This document shows positions 31,660-41,636 of a stretch of DNA of 49,252 bases, one piece after another. Each line of letters starts with the position of its first letter. Positions within the stretch are counted from its first letter, which is position 1. Source of the DNA: an uncultured Clostridium sp. (GTDB taxonomy: Bacteria > Bacillota > Clostridia > TANB77 > CAG-465); assembly GCA_947361355.1 (NCBI GenBank), contig CANAIR010000012.1:1-49252 (forward strand), written 5' to 3'. Below the pieces are notes generated by a model that saw nothing but the letters and a program-made list of their open reading frames with translations, searched no databases and was not told the origin of the DNA. Made by a program: the position numbers and the translations under genes.

Positions 31660-34074
31660 ATGAAAATTAAGGAATTAAAATACACTGAATTAAAAAATAG
31701 TTTTAATGAGGAAAAATTACCATTTGAAACTACTGGCCAGTTAGAGGCATTTAATGGTATAGTTGGTCAAGAACGTGCATTAAATGCAATAAAATCTGCA
31801 ATGCAAATACCTCAAAAGGGATTTAATTTATACATTTCTGGTAGCATTGGTATAGGTAAAACTGCTTATGCCTTATCTGTCGTTAATCAATTAAGTCAAA
31901 AACAACCTGTCCCAAATGATTATTGTTATGTATATAATTTTGAAAATCCTAATGAGCCTATTGCTATATGTTTAGAGGCTGGTCAAGGCTCTGAATTTAA
32001 ACAAGACATGAATAGGTTTGTAAAAAAACTGCTTGAAAGATTAGAAAAAGATTTATCTGGAGAAATATATGAAAAAGAGAAGAAAAATATATTAGATAGA
32101 TATAATCGTGCTAAAGAAAATATAATGAAAGAGTTTGATAAATCTACATTTGAACAAGGCTTTAAAGTTAGAAATACTGAGCAAGGAATATTTTTCTCAC
32201 CTGTTCACAATGGTGTTATATTAAATGAAAAAGATTTTAATGTATTAGATGAAAAAACTAAAAAATATTTTGAAGAAAAAAGTCCACAAATTCAAGAACA
32301 AACTATAAAAGTTTTAAAAGACTTAGATGCACTTGATAAAAAAGCTGAACAAGTTATTGAACAATGGCAAACAAATATGACAACTTTTGCTGTTACACAA
32401 TGTATGAGTGATTTAAAAATAAAATACAAAAAGAATTTAAAAATACAAAACTTTTTATACTCTATACAAAGTGATGTTGTTAAAAATATAGAATCTTTCA
32501 AACAATTTGAAGATGCTGAAAAATCTAAAAAATCAAATAATATGCCTCCTATGATGATGGCAAGTTTAATGCAAAAACAACAACACAAACCATGGGAAAA
32601 TTATAAAGTTAATTTACTTATAGATAATGATAGACTTTTACATGCACCTGTAGTTCTTGCTAAAAATCCTAATTATTTTGATTTATTTGGGAAATTAGAG
32701 TTTGAAACTGGTCCAACTGGTGCAAAAACAAATTATACAATGTTAAAACCTGGTCTTATACATAAAGCAAATGGTGGATATTTAATTGTAAATGTAAGAG
32801 ATTTATTAAATAGTATGCCTACATGGGAAGCTTTTAAAAGAGTTTTAAGAAATCAAGAATTATCTATTGATAGCTCAAGAGATATTGCACAACCTGTTAC
32901 TGTTGTTTCTCTAAAACCAGAGCCTATCCCAATAAATTTACAAGTCATTTTAATTGGTTCTGAAATGCATTATCAACAACTTTGTCAAATGGATGTTGAT
33001 TTTAAAAAGTTATTTAAATTTAAAGCTGACTTTGATGAATATTATCCAAGAACTAAAGAAAATATTCTAAAACTTTCTCAATATGTTGCATTTGTTTCTA
33101 AAAAATATAATTTACTTGACTTTAATGCTAGTGCTATTAGAGAAATTATTGAATATAGTTCAAGATGTGCAAATAATAAAAATAGGCTTACTGCTATTAT
33201 GCAAGATATTGCTGACCTTTGCATTGAAGCAAATTTAATTGCAAAAAATACTAAGAAAAAAATTATATCTGATTTAGAAATAACAAAAGCACTAAAAACT
33301 AAATTTGAAAGGTGCTCAAAGTATAATGATACATTAAATAATATGATATCTGATGGCGACATTATAATTTCTACTGATGGTGAAAAAGTAGGTCAAATAA
33401 ATGGCCTTACAATTGCAATTACTGGTGATTACTCCTTTGGGCAACCAGTTAGAATTACAGCTAACTCATTTATTGGTAAATCAGGTGTTGTAAATATTGA
33501 AAGAGAAATTGCAATGAGTGGTACTAGCCATTCAAAAGGTGTATACATATTATCTGCATATATAGGTGAAAAATATGCACAAGACGCTCCATTATCTCTT
33601 ACAGCAAGTATTTGTTTTGAACAATTATATAATGGTGTTGATGGTGATAGTGCTTCTTCAACTGAACTTTACGCTATACTTTCTTCCCTTGCAGGAGTAC
33701 CTATCAAACAAAGTTTAGCTGTTACTGGTTCTGTAAATCAAAAAGGTGAAATCCAAACAATTGGTGGAGTTACAGATAAAATTGAAGGATTTTTTAGAGT
33801 TTGTAAAAATAAGGGGTTAAATAAAGAAAATGGTGTTTTAATACCATATCAAAATGTTAAAAACTTGACTCTTAATGAAGAAGTTATACAAGCTGTAAAA
33901 GAAGGAAATTTCCATATCTACCCTATTTCTACTATTGATGAAGGAATAGAAATTTTAACAGGAGTTAAAGCTGGTAAAAAAGATGAAAACGGAAATTATG
34001 AAGAAGGAAGCATTAATTACCTTGTATCAGAAAAATTAAAAGATTATGCACAAAAAAGCAAAGGATACAATTAG
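31660..34074 (+). CDS. Lon-like ATP-dependent protease (AAA_32/Lon_C type)
   Basis: 804 residues. AAA+ module with Walker A GSIGIGKT (about 65-72), then a long helical insert and LIHKANGGYLIVNVRDLL (Walker B region). The C-terminal Lon-type protease domain carries the catalytic dyad Ser664 (DGDSASS) and Lys707 (GGVTDKIEG). It lacks the Lon N-terminal substrate domain and resembles YcbZ/LonC-class proteins. Degrades proteins in the cytoplasm; natural substrates unknown. SD TTGGAGG. Monocistronic. Confidence 0.9.
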   Translation: MKIKELKYTELKNSFNEEKLPFETTGQLEAFNGIVGQERALNAIKSAMQIPQKGFNLYISGSIGIGKTAYALSVVNQLSQKQPVPNDYCYVYNFENPNEPIAICLEAGQGSEFKQDMNRFVKKLLERLEKDLSGEIYEKEKKNILDRYNRAKENIMKEFDKSTFEQGFKVRNTEQGIFFSPVHNGVILNEKDFNVLDEKTKKYFEEKSPQIQEQTIKVLKDLDALDKKAEQVIEQWQTNMTTFAVTQCMSDLKIKYKKNLKIQNFLYSIQSDVVKNIESFKQFEDAEKSKKSNNMPPMMMASLMQKQQHKPWENYKVNLLIDNDRLLHAPVVLAKNPNYFDLFGKLEFETGPTGAKTNYTMLKPGLIHKANGGYLIVNVRDLLNSMPTWEAFKRVLRNQELSIDSSRDIAQPVTVVSLKPEPIPINLQVILIGSEMHYQQLCQMDVDFKKLFKFKADFDEYYPRTKENILKLSQYVAFVSKKYNLLDFNASAIREIIEYSSRCANNKNRLTAIMQDIADLCIEANLIAKNTKKKIISDLEITKALKTKFERCSKYNDTLNNMISDGDIIISTDGEKVGQINGLTIAITGDYSFGQPVRITANSFIGKSGVVNIEREIAMSGTSHSKGVYILSAYIGEKYAQDAPLSLTASICFEQLYNGVDGDSASSTELYAILSSLAGVPIKQSLAVTGSVNQKGEIQTIGGVTDKIEGFFRVCKNKGLNKENGVLIPYQNVKNLTLNEEVIQAVKEGNFHIYPISTIDEGIEILTGVKAGKKDENGNYEEGSINYLVSEKLKDYAQKSKGYN

Positions 34075-34111
34075 TAAAAAGTATATTTGAATAAATAAAA
34101 ATATAGAATAC

Positions 34112-34150
34112 GAAAATAACCCAAAATATTAATATTTTTAGGTTATTTTC
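34112..34150. terminator. Bidirectional terminator
   Basis: GAAAATAACC/GGTTATTTTC arms between the Lon-like gene and the convergent HAD gene. Confidence 0.8.
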
Positions 34151-34183
34151 ATTTTTTATCTATTTTTACATAATACTAATCAT

Positions 34184-34981
34184 TTAATTATAATACGTAA
34201 AAGTTCCTTCATCAAAACCTAGTCTTTTGCTTAAATAACTAATTAAACCATCAACATTTTTATAATGACATTCTTTAAGATTAATACTAACCTTTTTCTT
34301 ACCTTTTTCTGATAAGTATGCCTCTACACTACAACAAGCATTACGAATTTTAAAAATTTTATAAAAAAAATCGTTTACAATTTGTATCATTTCTTTAAGA
34401 TTATATTCACAAAAAATACATTTTTCTAATTCCTCCATACTAGAAATTCTAATAATATTTTTCTTTAATAATGTTTCACTACTTATATCTTTATTATGAT
34501 ATGTACTATAAAGTATTTTTACTTCAGAATTTCCAGTTAAATTATCTATTCTATCATCAATAAAATAATCTGCTGACACAATGCTTTTGTTACCGCCAAG
34601 TATAAAATTACTTGGTTTTAAAAACGGAAATGTTTTATATAAAAAATCAAATTTATTTTTAGCAAATATTCCTGATTTTTCATTTATTTGTCCAACAAAA
34701 AAGGATGTGAAAATAAAAACTTCATAATTTACTGCAAGCCTTCTTAATAGATGAATTGCTTGCACATCCACTACTCCATAATCATATAAATCGATTGTAG
34801 AAATATAATCATAGAATTTTTTTAATTTTTTTTCATCTTTTATAACAGCTTTTTCAATATAATATTCTTCTCCTATAGAACCAATATCTATTTTTTCCTC
34901 TATAAATTCTTCTACTATCCGTACAAAAGTCTCATTAACGATAACATCATCCAAATCAAATACTACAGTTTTTTTCTGCAT
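34184..34981 (-). CDS. HAD-superfamily phosphatase, 5'-nucleotidase-like
   Basis: 265 residues. HAD motif I FDLDDVIVN (residues 7-15), motif II around FIFTSF, and FIDDRIDNL (about residues 137-145) as motif IV. The latter is typical of the 5'(3')-deoxyribonucleotidase-like (NT5C) group. A ~80-residue C-terminal extension with several cysteines (IFCEYNLKE, RNACCSVEAYL) is unusual. SD GGGAGG. Substrate not predictable. Monocistronic between two terminators. Confidence 0.75.
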   Translation of the reverse strand: MQKKTVVFDLDDVIVNETFVRIVEEFIEEKIDIGSIGEEYYIEKAVIKDEKKLKKFYDYISTIDLYDYGVVDVQAIHLLRRLAVNYEVFIFTSFFVGQINEKSGIFAKNKFDFLYKTFPFLKPSNFILGGNKSIVSADYFIDDRIDNLTGNSEVKILYSTYHNKDISSETLLKKNIIRISSMEELEKCIFCEYNLKEMIQIVNDFFYKIFKIRNACCSVEAYLSEKGKKKVSINLKECHYKNVDGLISYLSKRLGFDEGTFTYYN

Positions 34982-35072
34982 TTTTACCCTCCCAAATAAT
35001 ATTAATTATTTTATTTATATCAAATCTCTTAAATTGTAGCATAATTTCGTATAAAAGTCAACATAAATTAAA

Positions 35073-35110
35073 AAGTAAAGTAATTACAAATATTTATAAC
35101 TACTTTACTT
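35073..35110 (-). terminator. Terminator of murE
   Basis: AAGTAAAGTA/TACTTTACTT stem, followed by TTTAATTT on the minus strand. Confidence 0.75.
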
Positions 35111-35127
35111 AATTTCACATTTTTATT

Positions 35128-36672
35128 TTATAATTTTTTATATAACCTACTTTTTTCATACTCGTCTATATATTTTTTTATAACCTGACTATCCCCAAAA
35201 TATGGGACATAATCTCTACCCACTTTTTGTTTTATTTCATTACCTTTTCCAAGTAATAAAATAATATATTTTTCGTTAGATGAAAGTACACGATTAACTG
35301 CTTTTTTTATAGCTTCTGCCCTATCTTCTACTATCTCATAATTTTTTGTATATTTTTCAACATACTTTGCTACTTCTTTAGATATTTGAATTACACTTTC
35401 AAAAGCTGGGTCATCAGCGGTTATATATATGTAATCTGCATTTTTACCTGACTCTTCTCCCAGATCTTTTCTTCTTATTTGAGCCTTATTACCAGTACAT
35501 CCAAATAATGCTATTATTTTTCTATCTGGATATTCTTTTTTAGTTGTCTCAAATATTTTTTCAAAACTTATTTTATTATGCGCATAATCAACAATAGATA
35601 GTATTTTTTTGTCCTTGCTATAATACATCTCCATTCTACCTGCTGATTTTGCCTTTTTTAATCCTAAATAAATATATTTTTGTTCAATGTTTAAACTAGT
35701 TGCAATAGCTATTGCTGCTAGTGCATTTTCTACATTAAACAATCCTGGGATAGTAAGTTCTACCCCAAAATCAAAATCTTTTCCTTTTACATTAAATACT
35801 GTATTAAGACCATTTTTGCAAATATTATATCCATAAACATCTGCATTTTCATCTTTAGTTGAAAAAGTAACTATTTTAGTTTTACTTTCTTTAGCTGTAC
35901 TTAATATTTTATCTATACAATCAGATTCTAGATTTATACATGAAACTTTAGATTTTTCAAATATTTTTAATTTTGAGTCTAAATAGTCATCAAAATCTGG
36001 ATGTTCAATTGGTCCAATATGATCCTCTGAAATATTTAAAAATGCTGAAACACAATAATTTAAACTGTGTACTCTTCCAAGTTTTAAAGCTTGTGATGAA
36101 ACTTCCATAATCACATTTTTTATTCCACTTTCATAAGCATTATATAAATTTTGGTTTAAATCAAATGATTCTGGAGTTGTAAGTTTAGATTTATATGTAT
36201 TTTTCCCATCATATGTATATATAGATGATATTATTGCAGTATCTTTTTTTTCATTTGCTATAGCAAATTCATCAAGTATATACTTTAGAAAGTAAGAAGT
36301 TGTAGATTTTCCTTTAGTTCCTGTAACTCCAATAATATTTAATTTTTCTGATACTTTATTAAAATATAAATTGCTTACTATACTAAGTGATACAAAACAA
36401 TTTTTTACTAATATACATGGTATATCTACATCATACTTTTTTTCACTAATATATGCAAAGGCACCTTTTTTTATAGCTTCTTTTAAATATTCCTCCTTAA
36501 AGTTATTTCCAAATCCTTTACATACAAATAACGTTTCAGAAGTAATATTATTTGAACTATATGACACGTTACTTACTATTTTTTCTAAAATATTATTGCA
36601 ATTTATTTTATCAACTAATTGATTATTCTTTTCTAAATTTCTTATATATTCTTTTACTATATATTTTTGCAT
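35128..36672 (-). CDS. murE: UDP-MurNAc-tripeptide synthetase (MurE family)
   Basis: 514 residues. Mur ligase domains in order: UDP-binding N terminus, ATPase (GVTGTKGKSTTSYFLK), central domain (VIMEVSSQALKLGRV, FLNISEDHIG), C-terminal substrate domain. MurE adds the third residue to UDP-MurNAc-L-Ala-D-Glu. The specificity loop reads DDPAF where diaminopimelate enzymes have DNPR. It is thus closer to the DNPA/DDPN of Lys-adding enzymes. SD AAGGAG. Stands alone, not in a dcw cluster. Confidence 0.88.
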   Translation of the reverse strand: MQKYIVKEYIRNLEKNNQLVDKINCNNILEKIVSNVSYSSNNITSETLFVCKGFGNNFKEEYLKEAIKKGAFAYISEKKYDVDIPCILVKNCFVSLSIVSNLYFNKVSEKLNIIGVTGTKGKSTTSYFLKYILDEFAIANEKKDTAIISSIYTYDGKNTYKSKLTTPESFDLNQNLYNAYESGIKNVIMEVSSQALKLGRVHSLNYCVSAFLNISEDHIGPIEHPDFDDYLDSKLKIFEKSKVSCINLESDCIDKILSTAKESKTKIVTFSTKDENADVYGYNICKNGLNTVFNVKGKDFDFGVELTIPGLFNVENALAAIAIATSLNIEQKYIYLGLKKAKSAGRMEMYYSKDKKILSIVDYAHNKISFEKIFETTKKEYPDRKIIALFGCTGNKAQIRRKDLGEESGKNADYIYITADDPAFESVIQISKEVAKYVEKYTKNYEIVEDRAEAIKKAVNRVLSSNEKYIILLLGKGNEIKQKVGRDYVPYFGDSQVIKKYIDEYEKSRLYKKL

Positions 36673-36767
36673 ATCTACTCCTTATAATTTTACTATTTAA
36701 TTATATAGTATAAATTTTTCAAAATCAAGATGAATAAAGTCGAAAATAAAAATTATTTAGAGTACAA

Positions 36768-36798
36768 AAAAAATAGCTGAAAATTTCAACTATTTTTT
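36768..36798 (-). terminator. Terminator of carD
   Basis: AAAAAATAG/CTATTTTTT stem on the minus strand, overlapping the stop region. Confidence 0.7.
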
Positions 36799-36799
36799 C

Positions 36800-37363
36800 T
36801 TAATCTAAACTTACTTTTCCTAGTATCATATCATTATTAGAATTTACTGCTTCATCAGAGACATTGCCAGCATTATATGACTCTTTTATAGCATCTTCAA
36901 TTTTTGTATCTAAAAGTTCATGACTCATATCTTCAGATAATACCATTTCACTAAGTAATATATTTTTTGCTGTTGAAAGCATTTTTTTCTCACCTATTGA
37001 TAGACCTCTTTCCATATGTCTATGTGATAGCTCTCTAACTACTTCAGCAACTTCAAGGATGTTACCAGATTTAATTTTGTCTACGTTCAGATTATATCTT
37101 TTACTCCAATTAGCATCGTGAACATAAGGGTCTTTAGGCTTTTCTAAAATACTAAATACTTTTTCAGCTTCATCTTTTTGAGAAACTTCTCTTATCCCTA
37201 TGTTTTCAACTTTACTAGTTGGAACCATTAGTTTCATACCACCAACTGGCATTTTTATAATGTAATAATCTTCAGTATTGCCAAGCATCTCTCTTTCTTC
37301 AATAGACTCAATAGTACCAGCGCCGTGCATTGGGTATACTACTTTATCTCCTATATTAAACAT
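36800..37363 (-). CDS. carD: CarD-family transcription factor
   Basis: 187 residues from the ATG at 37363 (MFNIGDKVVYPMHGAG) behind AAGGAGG; an upstream in-frame start has no SD of its own. The N-terminal RNA-polymerase-interacting Tudor-like domain has VGGMKLMVP. The helical C-terminal domain carries WSKRYNLNVDKIKSGN..EVAEVVRELSHRHMERGLS. CarD proteins stabilise the open complex at rRNA and other promoters. The last ~45 residues are an acidic extension. Typical length. Confidence 0.9.
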   Translation of the reverse strand: MFNIGDKVVYPMHGAGTIESIEEREMLGNTEDYYIIKMPVGGMKLMVPTSKVENIGIREVSQKDEAEKVFSILEKPKDPYVHDANWSKRYNLNVDKIKSGNILEVAEVVRELSHRHMERGLSIGEKKMLSTAKNILLSEMVLSEDMSHELLDTKIEDAIKESYNAGNVSDEAVNSNNDMILGKVSLD

Positions 37364-37529
37364 GGCCACTCCTCCTTCTTGCTTCATCTAATACACTAAT
37401 ATTATATCACATTTGCTTAAAAAAGTAAAGTTAAAAACATAAATTCATTCACTTTTTTAATACTATATAGAGTGATTTATTTACATAATTTTGATTAATC
37501 AAAGCATGAAAATTATGTAAAATATGTTA

Positions 37530-37558
37530 TTGACATACATTACAATATATGATATAAT
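37530..37558 (+). promoter_or_regulatory. Strong promoter of the 276-residue membrane protein
   Basis: Consensus-like TTGACA (37530-37535), 17-base spacer, TATAAT (37553-37558). Confidence 0.8.
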
Positions 37559-37612
37559 TATACAAATTTAAATATATCTTTAAAAACTATTTAAAGAAGG
37601 AGAAGAAAAAAA

Positions 37613-38443
37613 ATGAAAACAATATTTACCATTTTATGCTTTACTATTTTATGCTCACCCTTTTTTGAACCAAGAAGTATTTTTTTTACGCTTATATATT
37701 TTTATAATAAAAAAAATAGGACTTTAGATGAACATAAAAAAGAAGAGCTAAACATTTTTATAACAACTTCAAGTTTTATAACCATATTATTTTTTGGTTT
37801 TATTGTTTTATTTTATAAATTATTTGGATTATCTATATTAACTGTAATTATGTGCTTAATATTTATTTTTGTTTTTCATCTATTATATCAAAGTATTTTA
37901 AAAGTAAATTTAAAAAATTCTAATAATTTAAAAAAATACAATACAAGTTTTGTAACATTTTTATGCACTATATCTATTGGTATTACTATATTTTTAATTA
38001 CTGATATATCTAAATTATCTAAATTTAATATTGAAATAAATGATACTATTAAAAACTTTGCATATGAAAATAATTTAATATACCTAAATTCTTCTGATAA
38101 AATTAATAATAATAGCTTGATTACAATTATTAACAACGACTTATATTTTCTTAGTATAATAGATGATTCTAATACTTCTAATTATATTTTATATGATAAA
38201 AAGCAAATTGATAATTCTTTTGAAATCACACTAAATAGTGATAAGAAAAAAAAGGAATATTTATTTAAAGATTATAAAAATAACTTTTACTATCCATTAA
38301 ATCCTATGAAATCAGGATATCTACTTAATAATAATAACGTTTATGAATTATATGCTGTCATAGATAAAAATAAAACAAATTCTTTTTATATTTCAAAATA
38401 TCTTCTAGTTGATTTGAAAAATTATAAAATAATGGAACTATAA
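37613..38443 (+). CDS. Uncharacterised membrane protein
   Basis: 276 residues. Four hydrophobic segments in the first half (IFTILCFTILCSPFF; ITTSSFITILFFGFIVLF; LSILTVIMCLIFIFVFHLL; FVTFLCTISIGITIFLI), then a ~150-residue polar beta-rich domain. SD AGAAGGAGAAG behind a strong promoter. No family recognised. The strong promoter suggests appreciable expression; the function is unknown. Confidence 0.6.
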   Translation: MKTIFTILCFTILCSPFFEPRSIFFTLIYFYNKKNRTLDEHKKEELNIFITTSSFITILFFGFIVLFYKLFGLSILTVIMCLIFIFVFHLLYQSILKVNLKNSNNLKKYNTSFVTFLCTISIGITIFLITDISKLSKFNIEINDTIKNFAYENNLIYLNSSDKINNNSLITIINNDLYFLSIIDDSNTSNYILYDKKQIDNSFEITLNSDKKKKEYLFKDYKNNFYYPLNPMKSGYLLNNNNVYELYAVIDKNKTNSFYISKYLLVDLKNYKIMEL

Positions 38444-38459
38444 TTTGCAACAAATTATA

Positions 38460-38494
38460 AAAAAACAATGTGGAAAAATTTCACATTGTTTTTT
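38460..38494. terminator. Bidirectional terminator
   Basis: 13-bp stem AAAAAACAATGTG/CACATTGTTTTTT between the 276-residue gene and disA. Confidence 0.85.
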
Positions 38495-38509
38495 TATATT
38501 TATTATCTT

Positions 38510-39583
38510 TTAAATATTATATCCTTTTAGTAAATATTGCTCTTGTAATCTTCTAAGAGATTGATTTATGATTTTGGCTCTTATCTCTCCTATACCTTCT
38601 ACATCATCAAGCTCATCAATATTTGCTGAACATACACCTTGTAAAGAACCAAATGCTTCTATTGTTTTATCTATAACAAACGAAGGCATCTTAGGTACTT
38701 TACTAAGAATTCTATACCCCCTTGGAGAAACATTTTCATCTAAAATATTGTTTGTAATTTCATATCCAAGTATTTTTATAATTTTTTCAGAAATTAATAA
38801 ATCCTTTTTATCTAATTTACGTATATCTTGTAAAATAGTATCTGGCGTTACCTTTGATTTTTTCTTTATTTGCATATAATCTTGTATAATCTTTTTTTCT
38901 TCAGACTCAACATTTGCCATTAATTCTTCAAGCTGCATATTAACAAGTCTTCCTTCATTTCCAAGTTCTATAATATTTCTTTTTACTTCTGCTTCCATAC
39001 GCATTATAATTTCACTTCTATAAATGCAATTTGCAACAGTTTCTAAAGATACAATATCGTCAAATTCATGTTCACTTAATATATTTAACATATGATCAAA
39101 AACTACCTTATATTTTTCTAAAGCTTCAAGTGTTTGATTTGCTCTCATAATAACTGAAGATGTTTCATTTATAACATATCTAAAATCTCCCTTAAATATT
39201 GTAATAATCCCTCTTCTTTGTGAAATACATACAACAAGTTCATTTGTTTGCTTTGCAACACGTTCTGCTGTTCTATGCCTTGTTCCTGTTTCTAATGTCT
39301 TTATTGTATAATCAGGTACCAATTGTACATTTGCCATCAATATTTTCTTTAAATCTTTACTAACAATTATTGCTCCATCCATTTTAGAAAGTTCATAAAT
39401 AGTAGCAGGCGTAAAATCTTGATCAAGCTTAAAACCACCATCAACTATATTCATTACATTTTCATTTTCAGAAATTACTATTAAAGCACCTGTCTTAGCC
39501 TTTAATATATTATCTAAACCTTCCCTTAAAACTGTTCCTGGAGCTACCATTTTTAATAAATCTAATATATCTTCTTGTTTCAA
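38510..39583 (-). CDS. disA: Diadenylate cyclase DisA
   Basis: 357 residues. N-terminal DAC domain: DGAIIVSKD and GTRHRTAERVAKQT bind ATP and make cyclic di-AMP. A helical linker and C-terminal HhH DNA-binding domain (VEGIGEIRAKIINQSL) scan DNA for branched structures. DisA links genome integrity to c-di-AMP levels. TTG start behind AAGGTGGTGAAAATAC. 15 bases after the radA stop, the usual Firmicutes pairing. Confidence 0.95.
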   Translation of the reverse strand: MKQEDILDLLKMVAPGTVLREGLDNILKAKTGALIVISENENVMNIVDGGFKLDQDFTPATIYELSKMDGAIIVSKDLKKILMANVQLVPDYTIKTLETGTRHRTAERVAKQTNELVVCISQRRGIITIFKGDFRYVINETSSVIMRANQTLEALEKYKVVFDHMLNILSEHEFDDIVSLETVANCIYRSEIIMRMEAEVKRNIIELGNEGRLVNMQLEELMANVESEEKKIIQDYMQIKKKSKVTPDTILQDIRKLDKKDLLISEKIIKILGYEITNNILDENVSPRGYRILSKVPKMPSFVIDKTIEAFGSLQGVCSANIDELDDVEGIGEIRAKIINQSLRRLQEQYLLKGYNI

Positions 39584-39598
39584 GTATTTTCACCACCT

Positions 39599-40981
39599 TT
39601 ATTCTAATATACATGATATTGCTTGTTCTATTCTACTAATTCCAACAAGCTTTATTTTTAAATTTGGATTATCCTTTTTTACTTGTTCTACTTGCCTTTT
39701 ACTACCAAATATTTGTGTATAACCCATTTTTTCTATTTCTTTTACACGCTTTTCAAAATTATTTACGCTTCTTATATCTCCTGTTAATCCTACTTCACCA
39801 ATAAAAACAGTTTTGGAATCAATATTTGCATTTTTATAACTAGATACAATAGACATAGCTACAGCTAAATCTACTGCTGGTTCATCAACTTTTATACCGC
39901 CAATAACATTTACATATATGTCCTGTGCCCCCAGATTTATTTTACACCTTTTTTCTAAAACTGCAAGTATCATATTAAGTCTATTTAAATCAATACCATT
40001 TGCTACACGCCTTGGCATGTTGTAATACGAATGTGAGGTTAAAGCTTGAATTTCAAGCAAAATTGTGGAAGTTCCTTCAACAGTTGCAACAATCGATGTA
40101 CCTGGTAGATTTGTATTAGTATCTGAAAGAAATATTTCTGACATATTTGTAACTTCTACCATACCAATATCTTGCATATCAAAAATACCGATTTCATTTG
40201 TTGAACCAAATCTATTTTTAACACCACGAACAATCCTATGAGAAAAAAATCTTTCTCCTTCTATATATAAAACTGTATCTACCATATGCTCTAGTATTCT
40301 AGGCCCTGCTATTACTCCATCTTTTGTTACATGACCAATTACAATAACTGTTATTCCTTGTCTTTTTGCAAGATACATAAGTCTAGCTGTTACTTCTTTT
40401 ACTTGCGAAACGCTACCTGGAACAGATGAAATTTCATCATCATACATTGTTTGAATTGAATCTATAATACAAAATTTTGGCACTATCTCCTCAATTTTGT
40501 TTTCTATTTCAGTTATATTTGTTTCACTTAAAAAGAAAATTTCATCAGATGATATTTTTAATCTATCAGAACGCATTTTAACTTGTACTTCTGATTCTTC
40601 ACCTGAAACATACAAAACCTTTCCATGCTTTGCTAAATTACCACAAACTTGCATTATAAGAGTTGATTTTCCAATTCCAGGCTCTCCACCAATAAGAGTA
40701 AGTGACCCAGCTACTAAACCTAATCCTAGTACTCTATTAAGTTCTACAAAACCTGTATCTATTCGTGTTGTCTTTTCAACTTTAATATCATTTAACTTTT
40801 TAACTTGTGACTTATTGTCAAAAGTAGAAGAAATCCCCCTATTTTGAATTTTACTAGTTGTTTTTTTGTTTATTTTTTCTTCTACAAAACTATTCCAACT
40901 ATTACATCCAGGACATTTTCCTAACCACTTTGCTGATTCATAACCACATTCTTTACAAAAAAATACTGTATTTGATGCCAT
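39599..40981 (-). CDS. radA: DNA repair protein RadA (Sms)
   Basis: 460 residues. N-terminal zinc finger CKEC...CPGC (residues ~10-27), RecA-like ATPase with GGEPGIGKST (about 99-108), the RadA-specific KNRFGS motif, and a Lon-protease-like C-terminal domain. RadA is a helicase that extends recombination intermediates. In Firmicutes it regulates or interacts with DisA, its operon partner here. SD AGAGGTAG. Confidence 0.95.
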   Translation of the reverse strand: MASNTVFFCKECGYESAKWLGKCPGCNSWNSFVEEKINKKTTSKIQNRGISSTFDNKSQVKKLNDIKVEKTTRIDTGFVELNRVLGLGLVAGSLTLIGGEPGIGKSTLIMQVCGNLAKHGKVLYVSGEESEVQVKMRSDRLKISSDEIFFLSETNITEIENKIEEIVPKFCIIDSIQTMYDDEISSVPGSVSQVKEVTARLMYLAKRQGITVIVIGHVTKDGVIAGPRILEHMVDTVLYIEGERFFSHRIVRGVKNRFGSTNEIGIFDMQDIGMVEVTNMSEIFLSDTNTNLPGTSIVATVEGTSTILLEIQALTSHSYYNMPRRVANGIDLNRLNMILAVLEKRCKINLGAQDIYVNVIGGIKVDEPAVDLAVAMSIVSSYKNANIDSKTVFIGEVGLTGDIRSVNNFEKRVKEIEKMGYTQIFGSKRQVEQVKKDNPNLKIKLVGISRIEQAISCILE

Positions 40982-41017
40982 ATCTACCTCTTTAATTTAA
41001 CAAATAAAACAAAAAAA

Positions 41018-41373
41018 TGGTGGAGATGGCGAGAATTGAACTCGCGTCCGAAAATTCTATTATACAAACTTCTACGAGTGTAGTAAATGTTTATCTTAAT
41101 ACTATATTACTCTAACATTTACAAAAATATAACATAGTATGACTTAATAATACCCATTAGCTTAAAGTCATAGGCTAATTTTGTTAGCTAGATAAATCGA
41201 TGCCTTTAATCTTCCTCTAGCAAAAAGGTTAAAGACAAGCTGCAAACTTAGGCAGCAAGTGCAAATTCATTATTATCTGCGTTTAATTTTTATTTCTCGT
41301 TTTTATAGTGGCCAACGAGAATCCACTACTCGCTATTTGTACTTTCAAATATCCGTCGAAACCTTACATCCCC
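41018..41373 (-). ncRNA. ssrA: Transfer-messenger RNA (tmRNA)
   Basis: 356 nt. The 5' GGGGATG and 3' CATCTCC-A-CCA ends pair as a tRNA-like acceptor. GGTTTCGAC at the 5' side and GTTCAATTC T-loop are typical, and CCA is encoded. The tag frame after TTAAAC reads ADNNEFALAA-stop (41280 down to 41248). Releases stalled ribosomes together with SmpB, which is not in the window. A TATAATT box lies just upstream. Confidence 0.96.
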
Positions 41374-41636
41374 ATAATATAATATAATTATACCACATAT
41401 AATGCTTATTTTAAAGAGATTTTACAAAATTTAAAGATTATATTATTCAAATACAAACTAATATAATATGATCTACTTGTTTTATTAAATATATTTATTT
41501 TTATAAAAAACTAAAATTATATAGTGTTTTAAAAAACTGCATTTTACATAATTCTTGACTTTTTTATATTTTTGTTATATAATATATATGTATATACTTT
41601 TTATAAAACTATAATTATAGTAACAGGAGGCATGCT
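41374..41636. other. Divergent promoter region
   Basis: Gene-free, between ssrA (minus) and the gene at 41637 (plus). It holds the plus-strand promoter at 41555-41583 and TATAAT-like sequence before ssrA. Nothing else seen. Confidence 0.6.
41555..41583 (+). promoter_or_regulatory. Promoter of the 190-residue gene
   Basis: TTGACT (41555-41560), 17-base spacer, TATAAT (41578-41583). Confidence 0.75.
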
